From assembly GCA_905213325.1 (NCBI GenBank), contig CAJMHW010000001.1:62001-126000 (forward strand): 64,000 bases of DNA, in the 5' to 3' direction. This document shows positions 1-8,094 of the stretch, in pieces. The stretch comes from Collinsella aerofaciens. Lineage in GTDB: Bacteria > Actinomycetota > Coriobacteriia > Coriobacteriales > Coriobacteriaceae. Position numbers and translations under genes: made by a program. Numbering within the stretch: the stretch's first letter is position 1; every line of letters begins with the position of its first letter. Below the pieces are notes generated by a model, which saw only the letters and a list, made by a program, of their open reading frames with translations, ran no database searches and was not told where the DNA came from.

Positions 1-1
1 C

Positions 2-622
2 ATGGCCGGCGTCATGGAGCTTCGCAACGGCGAGAGCGGCAGGCACGTTACGAACATCGAGAAGCTGACCGAGCTGCTGCTTGGCTGTCTGGTCCGGCGT
101 AGCGACACGATCTCCCTCGACAATGAGGAACGCTCCACGATCGCCCTGGCTTCGGCGCTGCACGATATCGGCAAGATGTCGATTGACGATGCGATTCTCA
201 ACAAGCCCGGACGCCTTACGCCCGAGGAGTTCGAGATTATGAAGACGCATACCACGATCGGCGCCGACATGCTGCGTGAGCTGGGTAGCCATCACGCCGG
301 CAATGCGCTTATGGAATATGCGTACCAGATCGCGCGTTGGCACCACGAGCGCTGGGACGGCAAGGGTTATCCCGATGGCCTTAAGGGCGACGAAATTCCC
401 ATTGCCGCACAGGTGGTTTCGGTGGCCGACGTGTACGATGCCCTGACGAGCGTGCGCGTGTACAAGGACGCTATCCCGCACGAGGAAGCGATCAAGATGA
501 TTCTGGACGGTAAGTGCGGCACCTTTAACCCGTTGCTGCTCGACTGTTTGCTCGAGGTGCAAGACCAAATTGCCGAGACATTGGCACGCCCCGCCGATGT
601 CGTCGCGTTTCCTACGATTTAG
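2..622 (+). CDS. HD-GYP domain protein, C-terminal part (5' end outside window)
   Basis: Probable cyclic-di-GMP phosphodiesterase output domain. The reading frame is open at the window edge, and its first residues (ELRNGESGRHV) match the start of the HD-GYP helical domain rather than a protein N-terminus, so an upstream receiver or GGDEF part is probably cut off. Visible motifs, counted from the first in-window Met: HDIGK (54-58), HHERWDGKGYPDGL (114-127, containing the GYP triad) and VADVYDALTS (141-150). These are the metal-binding and GYP signatures of the family. The gene ends 24 nt before an Hpt-domain gene, so the two are probably co-transcribed as a signalling pair. Substrate and catalytic activity are inferred from the family. 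Confidence 0.88.
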   Translation: MAGVMELRNGESGRHVTNIEKLTELLLGCLVRRSDTISLDNEERSTIALASALHDIGKMSIDDAILNKPGRLTPEEFEIMKTHTTIGADMLRELGSHHAGNALMEYAYQIARWHHERWDGKGYPDGLKGDEIPIAAQVVSVADVYDALTSVRVYKDAIPHEEAIKMILDGKCGTFNPLLLDCLLEVQDQIAETLARPADVVAFPTI

Positions 623-646
623 TTTGACCAAAGGAGTTTTTAATCC

Positions 647-1003
647 ATGATTTCCATGCGTGAGGCGTATGAGAAGATCGGCGCTAATTATGATGACGCG
701 TGCGCTCGGCTGATGGGCGGGGAAATGCTTGCCCGCTTTGCCCTCAAGTTTTTGGATGACGAGAGCATGGACAAGCTGGAGGCCGCCATGGCGGCGGGAG
801 ACGCCGAAGGTGCGTTTATGGCAGCGCACACGCTCAAGGGCGTGAGCCAGAACCTGGGATTCGATAATCTGTACGAGCCGGCGGTCGTGGTGACCGAGGC
901 GTTGCGCGGCGCCGATGCCGTTGACGGCGCTCGCGAGGGAATGCATGCGTTGCAGCAGCAATATGCGGCAACGATGTCGGCCCTGCGCGAGGCGGCCGAA
1001 TAA
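647..1003 (+). CDS. Hpt (histidine phosphotransfer) domain protein
   Basis: Stand-alone 118-residue Hpt protein. The phosphoacceptor motif AHTLKG is at residues 60-65, with His61 as the likely phosphorylated residue, in an otherwise all-helical sequence of normal Hpt length. A good ribosome site (aaaggag, 632-638) precedes the ATG. It follows the HD-GYP gene closely and probably relays phosphate between a hybrid kinase and a receiver protein. The partner kinase is not in the window. Confidence 0.85.
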   Translation: MISMREAYEKIGANYDDACARLMGGEMLARFALKFLDDESMDKLEAAMAAGDAEGAFMAAHTLKGVSQNLGFDNLYEPAVVVTEALRGADAVDGAREGMHALQQQYAATMSALREAAE

Positions 1004-1027
1004 GAGCTTGCGGGCCTTGATGACTAT

Positions 1028-1091
1028 GAGAGTGGATAATCTCCCGTTTTAGGCCCGGTGGCGGCCTTAAAGTGGGAGATTATCCACTCTC
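1028..1091. repeat. Long perfect inverted repeat (18-bp arms, nested inner stem)
   Basis: Arms 1028-1045 and 1074-1091 are perfect reverse complements (arm GAGAGTGGATAATCTCCC). Inside the loop a second near-perfect 9-bp stem (TTTTAGGCC/GGCCTTAAA, one mismatch) continues the hairpin. It lies in the 230-bp gap after the Hpt gene. No clear U-tract follows, so it does not look like an ordinary terminator; a dispersed repeat element is more likely. Apart from this and the operator-like site at 1180-1213, I see nothing in the gap. Confidence 0.8.
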
Positions 1092-1179
1092 GTTCGATAT
1101 GTGTCCAAAAATCCACGCTCACCCCTCCGGGTTAGTAAATGGCCTATGCGCACTGGCGGGGCTTTCCGCATGCAATCAA

Positions 1180-1213
1180 TATCGTTGTTCGATAAACTGT
1201 TCGAATAACGATA
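1180..1213. promoter_or_regulatory. Operator-like inverted repeat upstream of the DUF2975 gene
   Basis: Arms TATCGTTGTTCG (1180-1191) and CGAATAACGATA (1202-1213) are inverted with one mismatch and end 20 nt before the ATG at 1234. Related half-sites (TTATCG at 2224, CGATAA at 2254) occur in front of the ABC operon. A binding site for the HTH protein encoded at 1803 is an inference. Confidence 0.4.
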
Positions 1214-1233
1214 GAGTCGATGAGGGTGAGTGT

Positions 1234-1794
1234 ATGTCTAACAGCGTTCAGCGTATGGCCAAAGCGGGCGAAAATATCAGGAAGCTTGGCTTTTGCATGG
1301 CAGCCGTTTTTGCAGGGATGCTCGTCGCTTTTGCCGCGTTGGTTGTTTACGTGATCTGGTATGCGGTTGCAAACGTTGCCTCTGTCGATTCTTTCGGCGT
1401 CGTGACGCTTCTCGATGGCGGGTGCATCGTTATCCCAAGCGGACTGTGCCTGGCACTCGTCGTGGGTATTTCGCTTGTCGTTCTGTGTGGGATCAGCCGT
1501 AACATCTCGCGAGGCGTCTCGCCCTTTACCAAGACGCATGTGCGGCTTATCCGTGTTCTTGCGCTTGCCTTTGCTGTTAACGCCGCGGTTTCGCTTATTG
1601 GTGCCTACGGATCGGTCAATCTTACCATTGGTGGGCTGGAGCTTTACGTCGTGCCTCATTCCTTCGTTATTGAGATTTGCCAAGGCGTTGCCTTTGATGC
1701 GGGGTCGCTTATCGGCGCGGCTGTCTGTCTGTGTATCTCGGTGATCTGGAGTTATGCCTCGCTGCTCCAAGAGCAGTCTGACGAGCTTGTGTAG
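1234..1794 (+). CDS. DUF2975 (YoaS-like) four-helix membrane protein
   Basis: A 186-residue membrane protein with four predicted transmembrane segments at about 19-43, 70-87, 104-123 and 153-174, and the short motif SRGVSPFT before helix 3 typical of DUF2975. The frame is open back to 1072, but the ATG at 1234 has the only good ribosome site (GAGGGTGAG) and follows the operator-like repeat, so it is chosen. It lies 8 nt upstream of a YozG-like HTH gene, the same pairing as yoaS-yozG in Bacillus. The biochemical function of the family is unknown; a membrane sensor or partner for the regulator is inferred from the pairing. GC content is lower than in the flanking housekeeping genes. Confidence 0.8.
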   Translation: MSNSVQRMAKAGENIRKLGFCMAAVFAGMLVAFAALVVYVIWYAVANVASVDSFGVVTLLDGGCIVIPSGLCLALVVGISLVVLCGISRNISRGVSPFTKTHVRLIRVLALAFAVNAAVSLIGAYGSVNLTIGGLELYVVPHSFVIEICQGVAFDAGSLIGAAVCLCISVIWSYASLLQEQSDELV

Positions 1795-1802
1795 GAGGAA
1801 GC

Positions 1803-2132
1803 ATGAGCTATCTCATCATCGAGCTTGAGACGCAGCTACTTAAGACCGGAAAGACCAGTGCTGATCTGATTCGTGCCACGGGGCATACTCCGGCTAATAT
1901 TTCTAAGCTAAGAAACGGAAAAATTAAAGCTATTCGCCTTAAGACGCTTCTCGATATTTGCGATGAACTTGACTGTCAACCGGGAGATATTATTCAGCGC
2001 GTGAGCGAGAAAGAGCTTGAGGAGCTTATTGTTGAGCGTGCAAAAAATGTCGTGAGGCAGATGCGGGACGGCGGAGGCAATGAGGCGTTGCTTCCGACAT
2101 CAGTCTTTGCTGTAGATTTGAGCGACGAGTAG
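1803..2132 (+). CDS. YozG-like Cro/C1-type helix-turn-helix regulator
   Basis: 109 residues with an N-terminal XRE-type HTH (about 8-65). The recognition region is HTPANISKLRNGK, followed by LKTLLDICDELDCQPGDII, the hallmark of the short YozG/Cro-like family. A C-terminal acidic and basic tail of about 40 residues is extra. AGGAGG lies just before the ATG. It is coupled to the DUF2975 gene and followed by a terminator and an ABC exporter operon, so autoregulation or control of the exporter is plausible. Codon use is notably AT-richer (aaa, att, ata) than in the flanking core genes. Confidence 0.85.
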   Translation: MSYLIIELETQLLKTGKTSADLIRATGHTPANISKLRNGKIKAIRLKTLLDICDELDCQPGDIIQRVSEKELEELIVERAKNVVRQMRDGGGNEALLPTSVFAVDLSDE

Positions 2133-2173
2133 CATAAAGCGAACAACTATAACGAAATATCAGCGTAAAGGGG

Positions 2174-2201
2174 CCCGTGTCTAACACGGGTTCTTTCTTT
2201 T
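2174..2201 (+). terminator. Rho-independent terminator after the HTH gene
   Basis: Stem CCCGTGT/ACACGGG (2174-2180, 2184-2190) with a 3-nt loop, followed by TTCTTTCTTTT. It separates the regulator pair from the ABC operon. Confidence 0.8.
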
Positions 2202-2209
2202 AGATTACC

Positions 2210-2238
2210 TTGACAAATATGAGTTATCGAAAAACAAT
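2210..2238 (+). promoter_or_regulatory. Putative promoter of the ABC exporter operon
   Basis: A perfect -35 TTGACA at 2210-2215 is followed after 17 nt by a weak -10 (AACAAT, 2233-2238) in an AT-rich stretch. Inverted half-sites TTATCG (2224-2229) and CGATAA (2254-2259) overlap or follow it and resemble the arms at 1180-1213. Confidence 0.5.
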
Positions 2239-2276
2239 AACAACTATGAAAAACGATAAAGGAAAGAAGGAACGAT

Positions 2277-3038
2277 ATGAGCGGTTTTGCTATCAAGCAG
2301 AACGGGAGGCCGATGAACGCATCAGCGATAAAGTTATCAAAGGTGTCAAAGCGCTACGGGAAACGGCGCGTTTTGCATGACGTTTCCTTCGAGGTGCATC
2401 AGTCTGAGCTCCTTGCCCTTGTTGGTGCAAACGGTGCGGGCAAAAGCACGCTTATTAAAATCGTCTTGGGCCTCTGCGAGCCGTCGTCGGGGAGCGTGGA
2501 GCTCTTTGGGGGCAAGTCGAAAAAAGAGCTGAGCCTGATGCGGACGCGTGTCGGCTATGTGCCAGATTCCTGCGGAGCATACCAATCCCTCAGTGCGGCT
2601 GAGAATCTTCGGATCCGATGTGCGGAATGGGGGCTTGATGCGAATCGTGAGATTCCTCGCGTTTTGAGCCTAGTCGGGCTGGACGTCGAAGAGAAAAAGA
2701 GCGTGAACAGTTTTTCTCTGGGAATGAAACGGCGGCTGGATATAGCTACGGCTTTGTTGGGCGACACCGACGTACTAATTTTCGATGAGCCGGCAAATGG
2801 ATTAGACCCGCTGGGCATCGAGAGTATATGGGCCCTTATCGGTCGATTGAATCGAGAACAGGGTAAGACCATGCTCGTCTCTAGCCATGATTTGGATGAG
2901 TTGGTATCAGTTGCAACAAGTTGCGTGTTTATTCATGACGGCGAACTGCTGAAAAAGGAATCGATGGACGTCATAAGGGATGAGGCGTCGTCCCTAAAAG
3001 AGTATTACAGGCGCTTGATGAAGGCGGTCTCGCTATGA
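2277..3038 (+). CDS. ABC transporter ATP-binding protein (exporter type)
   Basis: 253-residue ATPase. Walker A GANGAGKST at 50-58, signature FSLGMKRRLDIA at 146-157, Walker B VLIFDEP at 166-172, and switch His204. The layout resembles the bacitracin/lantibiotic-immunity (BcrA-like) ATPases that pair with ABC-2 permeases. The start has a strong ribosome site (ggaaagaagg). It overlaps the first permease by 4 nt (ATGA), so translation is coupled. The exported substrate cannot be told from sequence. Confidence 0.88.
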   Translation: MSGFAIKQNGRPMNASAIKLSKVSKRYGKRRVLHDVSFEVHQSELLALVGANGAGKSTLIKIVLGLCEPSSGSVELFGGKSKKELSLMRTRVGYVPDSCGAYQSLSAAENLRIRCAEWGLDANREIPRVLSLVGLDVEEKKSVNSFSLGMKRRLDIATALLGDTDVLIFDEPANGLDPLGIESIWALIGRLNREQGKTMLVSSHDLDELVSVATSCVFIHDGELLKKESMDVIRDEASSLKEYYRRLMKAVSL

Positions 3039-3859
3039 AGCGGGCGATCCATCCCATAAAGGCAGATATGATGCGTTTGCACAGGATGTTTCCGGCGAAG
3101 TTTGGTCTTGCGCTTATTCTGGCGTTCGGCCTTCTCTTCGGTGTCTTTCTAAAAAACGGAACAACGTTGCTCGCCTTTGGCAATAGCGTTTTTGGGGAGG
3201 ATATTGGTTTCTGCTGGAATGTAATCGATCCTTCTGCACCCGATGAGTCCCTTGTGCGCAGTGCTTTTGCCGGCACGTCTCTGTTCGTTCCGCTCATCGT
3301 TTGCCTGGCGATTTTACAGGAGCGCGGCTATGAAGAGGGGCACCGAATTTCTTCAGCAAGAGGTCTTACCCGCTTTAATGGGGTCCTAGCACATGTGCTT
3401 TCGTTTGCTTTAATAATTGGCGTAGCATATAGTGCGCTTTGCCTTCTTCTTTTTGCAATAGCCATAATACGTGGAGGGCATAACCTCTCGCACGATATGC
3501 TAACTGCATTTTTGCCTGCAATGATAGTCAACGCTGTATTGGTGATATCGGTTGCGCTGGAGACGGTGACCATCTATCGGATTACAGACAGCGCTGTATT
3601 GAGCGGGGCTGCGATAATTATTGGATTTGTCATGAGCTTGACGCTCTACGGAACTTACCTTCAGATGCCCATACCGTTCTTGCGATGGATCTTCTTTCTT
3701 CCGGGGCCGTACCTTGGAGTCGGATGTGCCCTTGGGTATAGCGATATGGGGCAGCTGACGCTTCTGGGATATGGCGCGGCAGCCAGCTGTCTATCGGTAT
3801 TGATTTACGCTCTCGTGAGCTTTCGTGCTGGGGGTGTGCTCAATGGCTCGCCAGACTAG
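3035..3859 (+). CDS. ABC exporter permease subunit (ABC-2 type)
   Basis: 274-residue membrane protein with about six hydrophobic segments, the first at about 26-43 after a basic N-terminus. It overlaps the ATPase stop by 4 nt and the next permease start by 17 nt, so the three form one operon. No close family name is recognised beyond ABC-2-like exporter permease. It probably forms the membrane channel with the second permease encoded downstream. Base composition matches the lower-GC accessory block. Confidence 0.7.
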   Translation: MKRAIHPIKADMMRLHRMFPAKFGLALILAFGLLFGVFLKNGTTLLAFGNSVFGEDIGFCWNVIDPSAPDESLVRSAFAGTSLFVPLIVCLAILQERGYEEGHRISSARGLTRFNGVLAHVLSFALIIGVAYSALCLLLFAIAIIRGGHNLSHDMLTAFLPAMIVNAVLVISVALETVTIYRITDSAVLSGAAIIIGFVMSLTLYGTYLQMPIPFLRWIFFLPGPYLGVGCALGYSDMGQLTLLGYGAAASCLSVLIYALVSFRAGGVLNGSPD

Positions 3860-4660
3860 AAGATTTCTTCATTCAGAATTGAGGCATGTGAGCAAATGGA
3901 CGTACGCCTTAATCCTGTTAATTTATGCGTGCATGGTGGTATTGCAGCTTAATTCTTTCCCGATGTGGTTCTGTAGCCTCCGTGAGAACAGTTTCTTGGG
4001 CTTTTTCCCAGACCCGACACTTCGGCTATCGGCAGAGGATGTCCTTCTATTTGGTAATGCAGAGGTTTTCCGCGGTCTGCTGTTCAACGTGGCCCCGTTG
4101 GCTCATGCATTGTTCTTTCCGTTCATCGCGGCTTGCATTGTGCCGCGCTTTGTCAGTTCGGGCTTTATTGAGGAACCGTGGGGGTTGTCGGAGGCTCGGG
4201 GAGGGAAGCGTGTGTGCGCTATCGTTGCGCGAGTGGTGCTGTCTTCTTTTGCCCTTTTGGGCGCATTTATCCTGTCAAGTGTCGTTTTGTACTGTCTTAA
4301 CTGCGTAATCGTTTTGGATGCTCAGCAGTTTTCAACCTGAATATTTTTTGCTATCGACTTCTTCTGGCGAGTGTCGTCTGCCTTGCATATGTGGTCTCTT
4401 GCGTGATTGCTGTTTCCTATTTTGGGTCCGGCTTCGGTCCGATTGGCATGCTGCTGCTTGTCAATGTTGTAGCGATCTACATACAGCTCGGGGCCAATTC
4501 CATGCTTCCGCTTCCGTCCTCGATGCTCATGTGGATTTGCGGTGTGACCCCGTTGGGGGACGGCCAATGCGTTTCGATTTTAATTGACTGCCTAATAAAC
4601 GTAGCAAGCGTTTTTACCATTTGCTTCACTATCGACCGATTGCGGTCGAGATTTATTTGA
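3843..4660 (+). pseudogene. Second ABC exporter permease, frameshifted
   Basis: The first part (3843-4340, ATG with GGGGG about 8 nt upstream; a GTG at 3825 is also possible) has membrane segments and stops at 4338-4340 just after IVLDAQQF. The continuation lies in another frame from about 4301, reads through FCYRLLLASVVCLAYVV and three more hydrophobic segments, and ends at 4660. That frame has a stop at 4298-4300, so the switch must fall between 4301 and 4340. A single-base change, for example in the T-run at 4328-4332, would explain it. It could be a true mutation, a sequencing error, or two short genes. An intact product would be about 270 residues, equal to its neighbour. Confidence 0.65.
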
Positions 4661-4699
4661 TTGTTTGTGAGGGATAATCATACCGAGCAAACCAAATGC

Positions 4700-4735
4700 A
4701 GGCGGGCGGGCACCGTGGCTGGTGTTCGCCCGCCT
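4700..4735 (-). terminator. Hairpin between convergent genes
   Basis: Stem AGGCGGGCG/CGCCCGCCT (4700-4708, 4727-4735) with an extra CACC/GGTG inner stem. It lies between the convergent permease remnant and the amidotransferase. The following minus-strand sequence is only moderately T-rich. Confidence 0.5.
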
Positions 4736-4769
4736 GGCATAGGAGGCTTTAACCTGAGTGGTTTGCGGG

Positions 4770-5579
4770 CTAGCGAGCCTGCTTAACCTTTGCCGCTGCC
4801 TCGACAAACGACTTCCACAGGTTAAAGTCGGTCTCGAGCGTCTTCCACGTGTACTCAGGGTGCCATTGCACGCCCAGGCAGAACGGCTGGCCTTCGACCT
4901 CGATGCACTCAGGAACGCCGTCGGTTGCCTTGGCGACCAAGCGCGTGCTTTTACCCAGACAATCGACGCAGCAGTGGTGTGCGGAGTTGGTCTGGATAAG
5001 CTTGGCGCCACCAACCGCGCGGTCGAGCAACGAGCCCGGCACGACCTCGACGGGATGCACGGGGTCGTTGAGCACGTGGGTGTGGCGCCACTGCGTGCGG
5101 CCCTCGCGAGCGCCCAGGCTCGGCACGTCCATGCACAGGGTGCCGCCAGTGGCGACGTTGAGCAGCTGCGTGCCGCGGCAGGTGGTAAAGAGCGGCTTCT
5201 TGGCGCGAAGCACCTCGCCGACCAGCTTAAACTCAAAGCTATCGCGGATCTCGCAGCAGAGGGTGGGGTCGTAGGGTCGATCATCGCCCCAACGTTTGGG
5301 ATTGACGTCGGGGCCGCCGGGGATGGCGATGCCGTCGGCGATATCAACGTAATGACGGATGACCTCAATGTCCTCGGTGATGGACATCTGCAGCGGCAGG
5401 CCGCCAGCGGCAAGGATGGCATCGACAAAGACACTTGCGATTTCCTCGTTGGGGGAGAGCATCTCGGTTAAAAACGGCTCTGCCTCTTCCCAGCGCGGTG
5501 CGACGAGGATGAGTGGGCGGTCGGCGGGGGCGACGTCGACGTGCGGGGTGTAGGACGATGAGGTGCGGGTTCCGATCAT
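4770..5579 (-). CDS. Class-I glutamine amidotransferase-like hydrolase (peptidase C26, PuuD-like)
   Basis: 269 residues with a class-I glutamine amidotransferase fold. The nucleophile elbow TTCRGTQLLN gives Cys134, and VQWHPEYT gives His240 and Glu242, completing the triad. IPGGPDVNPKRW (86-97) is typical of gamma-glutamyl-GABA hydrolase-like proteins. It probably cleaves a gamma-glutamyl amide in the cytoplasm. It is the last gene of the minus-strand amino acid import cluster, 87 nt after the ATPase gene, which suggests a role in using an imported glutamyl compound. The substrate is inferred; the ribosome site at this start is weak. Confidence 0.82.
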   Translation of the reverse strand: MIGTRTSSSYTPHVDVAPADRPLILVAPRWEEAEPFLTEMLSPNEEIASVFVDAILAAGGLPLQMSITEDIEVIRHYVDIADGIAIPGGPDVNPKRWGDDRPYDPTLCCEIRDSFEFKLVGEVLRAKKPLFTTCRGTQLLNVATGGTLCMDVPSLGAREGRTQWRHTHVLNDPVHPVEVVPGSLLDRAVGGAKLIQTNSAHHCCVDCLGKSTRLVAKATDGVPECIEVEGQPFCLGVQWHPEYTWKTLETDFNLWKSFVEAAAKVKQAR

Positions 5580-5666
5580 GGTTGCGGCTTTCGAATCCGG
5601 GTGGACATGGCACAGGGGTGGCGCGGGGCAAACGTTACTGATGAATTTGCCCGAGTGGCAATTGGG

Positions 5667-6431
5667 TTAGTGGCCCTTGATGGAGTTGAGGAAGTCCTGG
5701 GCGCGCTTGGTCTGGGGATGGTCGAAGAACTCGTCGGGTGTGCCGGTTTCCACGATCTGGCCGTCGGCCATAAATACGACGCGGTCTGCTACGCGGCGGG
5801 CAAAGTTCATCTCGTGCGTAATGACGATCATCGTCATGCCCTGCTGGGCCAGACGGACCATGACCTCGAGTACCTCGTTGATCATCTCGGGATCGAGGGC
5901 ACTCGTGGGCTCGTCAAAGAGCATGGCCTTGGGTTGCATGGCAAGCGAGCGGGCGATGGCTACGCGCTGTTGCTGGCCGCCCGAGAGCTGTGCGGGCACC
6001 TTATCGGCCTGCTCGGCCACGCCCACGCGGCCGAGCAGGTCCATGGCGCGCTCACGGGCTTCGTCCTTGGAGACGCCCAGCACATCAACCGGTCCCAGCA
6101 TGACGTTCTGCAGTACGGTCATATGTGCGAACAGGTTGAACTGCTGAAACACCATGCCCAGCTCGGCACGCATGCGGGCAAGATCCTTGCCTTCTTGCGG
6201 CAGGGGCTCGCCCTCGATGAGGATCTCGCCCGAGTCGATGGTTTCCAGGCGGTTGATGGTTCGGCACATGGTCGACTTGCCCGAGCCCGAGGGGCCAATC
6301 ACCACGACGACCTCGCCGCGGTCGACCGAGAGATTGATGTCGTTGAGGACGTGCAGATCGCCATAGTGCTTATCGACGTGTCTGAGCTCGATCAGCGGCT
6401 GATTGCCGGTGGAAGAGGTGCTCTGTGCCAT
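5667..6431 (-). CDS. Polar amino acid ABC transporter ATP-binding protein (GlnQ/HisP family)
   Basis: 254-residue ATPase of the polar amino acid uptake family. Walker A GPSGSGKST (46-54), MVFQQFNLF with the Q-loop (93-101), signature LSGGQQQR (149-156), Walker B LFDEPTSALDPE (171-182) and switch His206. The C-terminal FFDHPQTKRAQDFL is typical of GlnQ. It sits 35 nt downstream of the permease genes on the minus strand. It energises uptake of glutamate, glutamine or a similar amino acid; the exact substrate is not shown. Confidence 0.93.
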   Translation of the reverse strand: MAQSTSSTGNQPLIELRHVDKHYGDLHVLNDINLSVDRGEVVVVIGPSGSGKSTMCRTINRLETIDSGEILIEGEPLPQEGKDLARMRAELGMVFQQFNLFAHMTVLQNVMLGPVDVLGVSKDEARERAMDLLGRVGVAEQADKVPAQLSGGQQQRVAIARSLAMQPKAMLFDEPTSALDPEMINEVLEVMVRLAQQGMTMIVITHEMNFARRVADRVVFMADGQIVETGTPDEFFDHPQTKRAQDFLNSIKGH

Positions 6432-6466
6432 GTGCTCGGCTCCTTATGACTCGAAATGGTAAAGCG

Positions 6467-7300
6467 TTAGCGGATGATGGTCGCGCCGGTCTTGTGCGAA
6501 ACGTAGACAGCAGCCTTGTTAATCGCGACGTTGATGAGGATATAGATGACCGCGATAACCAGGTAGACCGACACGAGGGCGTCGTAGTTGGTAATGAGCA
6601 CGCGGGCGTTTTGCATGAGGTCGGGGTAGCTCACCACATAGGCGACGGTGGTGTCTTTGACTACGACCACAAGCTGCGAAATCAACGACGGAATGATAAA
6701 CCGAATGGCCTGCGGCAACACGATTTTAAAGGTGATTTTAGCTTTGGAGAGACCGAGTGCCTGGGCGGCTTCGACTTGGCCACGCGGTACGGCGTTGACA
6801 CCGGCACGGAAGATCTCGGCGAGTACGCCGGCGGCAGCGAGCGCGACGGGAAGCGTGAGCATCCAAAACGACGGCAGCGCGATCTTGTACTGGGGCAGCA
6901 CCAAAAAGAAGAAGTAGATGAACAGCAGGCTCGGCACGCCGCGGAAGAAATCCGTGAGCACGCGGCAGACCAGCTGCAGCGGCTTAATGTCGCTGGTACG
7001 GCCGAGCATAAGGGCTAAGCCCAGCACCAGCGCGATGGTGCCGGCGGTGAGTGCGACTTTAACGGTGCCCTCAAAGCCGGCAAGCAGGAACTTCCAGGTG
7101 GTGAGGTGCGTAAAGAAATACCAATAGTGGACCGAAAGCTGGCCGGTCACATAAAAGCGCTGCAACACGAGGGCGAAGAGCACGGCGACGGCAACAAGCG
7201 AGATGGCGGTGCCGATGCGAATCTTGGCGCGCATTTTGGGGCCGGGAGCCTCGTAGAGCGCATCGCGCATGGTGAGCGCGGAGGTGGAGTGCTTGCTCAT
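6467..7300 (-). CDS. Polar amino acid ABC transporter permease (His/Glu/Gln/Arg family)
   Basis: 277-residue inner-membrane permease. After a cytoplasmic N-terminus there are about five membrane helices and the EAA-type loop EVFRAGVNAVPRGQVEAAQALGLS-like region (residues about 160-185), characteristic of HisMQ/GlnP proteins. DFFRGVPSLLFIYF (about 115-128) is another family mark. It overlaps the upstream permease gene by 4 nt. The two permeases would form a heterodimeric channel. Confidence 0.92.
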   Translation of the reverse strand: MSKHSTSALTMRDALYEAPGPKMRAKIRIGTAISLVAVAVLFALVLQRFYVTGQLSVHYWYFFTHLTTWKFLLAGFEGTVKVALTAGTIALVLGLALMLGRTSDIKPLQLVCRVLTDFFRGVPSLLFIYFFFLVLPQYKIALPSFWMLTLPVALAAAGVLAEIFRAGVNAVPRGQVEAAQALGLSKAKITFKIVLPQAIRFIIPSLISQLVVVVKDTTVAYVVSYPDLMQNARVLITNYDALVSVYLVIAVIYILINVAINKAAVYVSHKTGATIIR

Positions 7301-7956
7301 CGGAGGATCCTCACCTTCTTATCAATGTAGTTACCAATGTGGCTCACCACAAAGGCCGTGCCCAGGTAGCCGAGCGCCGAGATAAAGAACGCGGCGACGC
7401 CGCCGAGCGAGCGCGTGTTGATGTAGCTCACCACGCCGGTGAGCTCTTGCGGTTGCAACGGTACCTGGCTGCCGAGCGCGGTGGTGAGCATGACAGCGAT
7501 AAAGAGGTTGGTCATGGGCAGCACGCTCGAGCGCAGCGCCTGCGGAATCACGATCTTGGCGAGGATACGGCTGAAGCTCATCCCCAGCGAGCGGGCGGCT
7601 TCCACCTGGCCGACGCCGACGGTGTTGATGCCGCTCATAAAGTTCTCGGAGCCAAAGGCCGAGCCCAAAAGGACCGTGGCGACGATAACGCAGGTGCGGT
7701 AGGGCAGGACGACCTTGAGCGGCGGCAGCGCATAGACGACGATGATGAGCAGTGCGATGCCGGGGATGTTACGGAAGACCTGGACATACAGGTCGCCAAA
7801 GACGCGCAGCGGCTTGAGCGGCGACACGCGCATCACGGTGACGGCGACGGCCAGCACCATGGCGATGGCAAACGACTCAAGCGTCATGCCCCAGGTTGCT
7901 AGCAGCGCGTCGATATAGTTCTGGCCATAGAGCGACCAGAGTTCGGAGAGACTCAT
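7297..7956 (-). CDS. Polar amino acid ABC transporter permease
   Basis: 219-residue partner permease. FRNIPGIALLIIVVYALPP near residue 60 and the EAA loop with GQVEAARSLGMS (about 115-128) identify the HisMQ/GlnP family. Its stop overlaps the next permease start (ATGA), giving translational coupling. It is separated from the binding-protein gene by a stable hairpin, consistent with lower expression than the binding protein. Confidence 0.92.
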   Translation of the reverse strand: MSLSELWSLYGQNYIDALLATWGMTLESFAIAMVLAVAVTVMRVSPLKPLRVFGDLYVQVFRNIPGIALLIIVVYALPPLKVVLPYRTCVIVATVLLGSAFGSENFMSGINTVGVGQVEAARSLGMSFSRILAKIVIPQALRSSVLPMTNLFIAVMLTTALGSQVPLQPQELTGVVSYINTRSLGGVAAFFISALGYLGTAFVVSHIGNYIDKKVRILR

Positions 7957-7980
7957 GCGGACCTCCCGCCGATAAGGAAA

Positions 7981-8006
7981 GGGGCTCCCGTGTGTACGGA
8001 AGCCCC
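7981..8006 (-). terminator. Intercistronic hairpin between binding protein and permease genes
   Basis: Stem GGGGCT..CCGT/ACGG..AGCCCC (7981-8006), followed on the minus strand by TTTCCTTAT. Because the permeases lie downstream in the same direction, it probably acts as a partial terminator or as an mRNA-stabilising hairpin. Confidence 0.6.
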
Positions 8007-8094
8007 GACAACTCTGTGAGGAAACAGTTTACCGCAATAAAGCGCATCGTGCGTTTCCATATGGTTTCGTTGCGGCCGTTACCAGGCTCGCTGC

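Noticed and set aside
5601..6449. 282-codon plus-strand open frame
   Set aside because: Antisense to the amino acid ABC ATPase gene, which has all ABC motifs.
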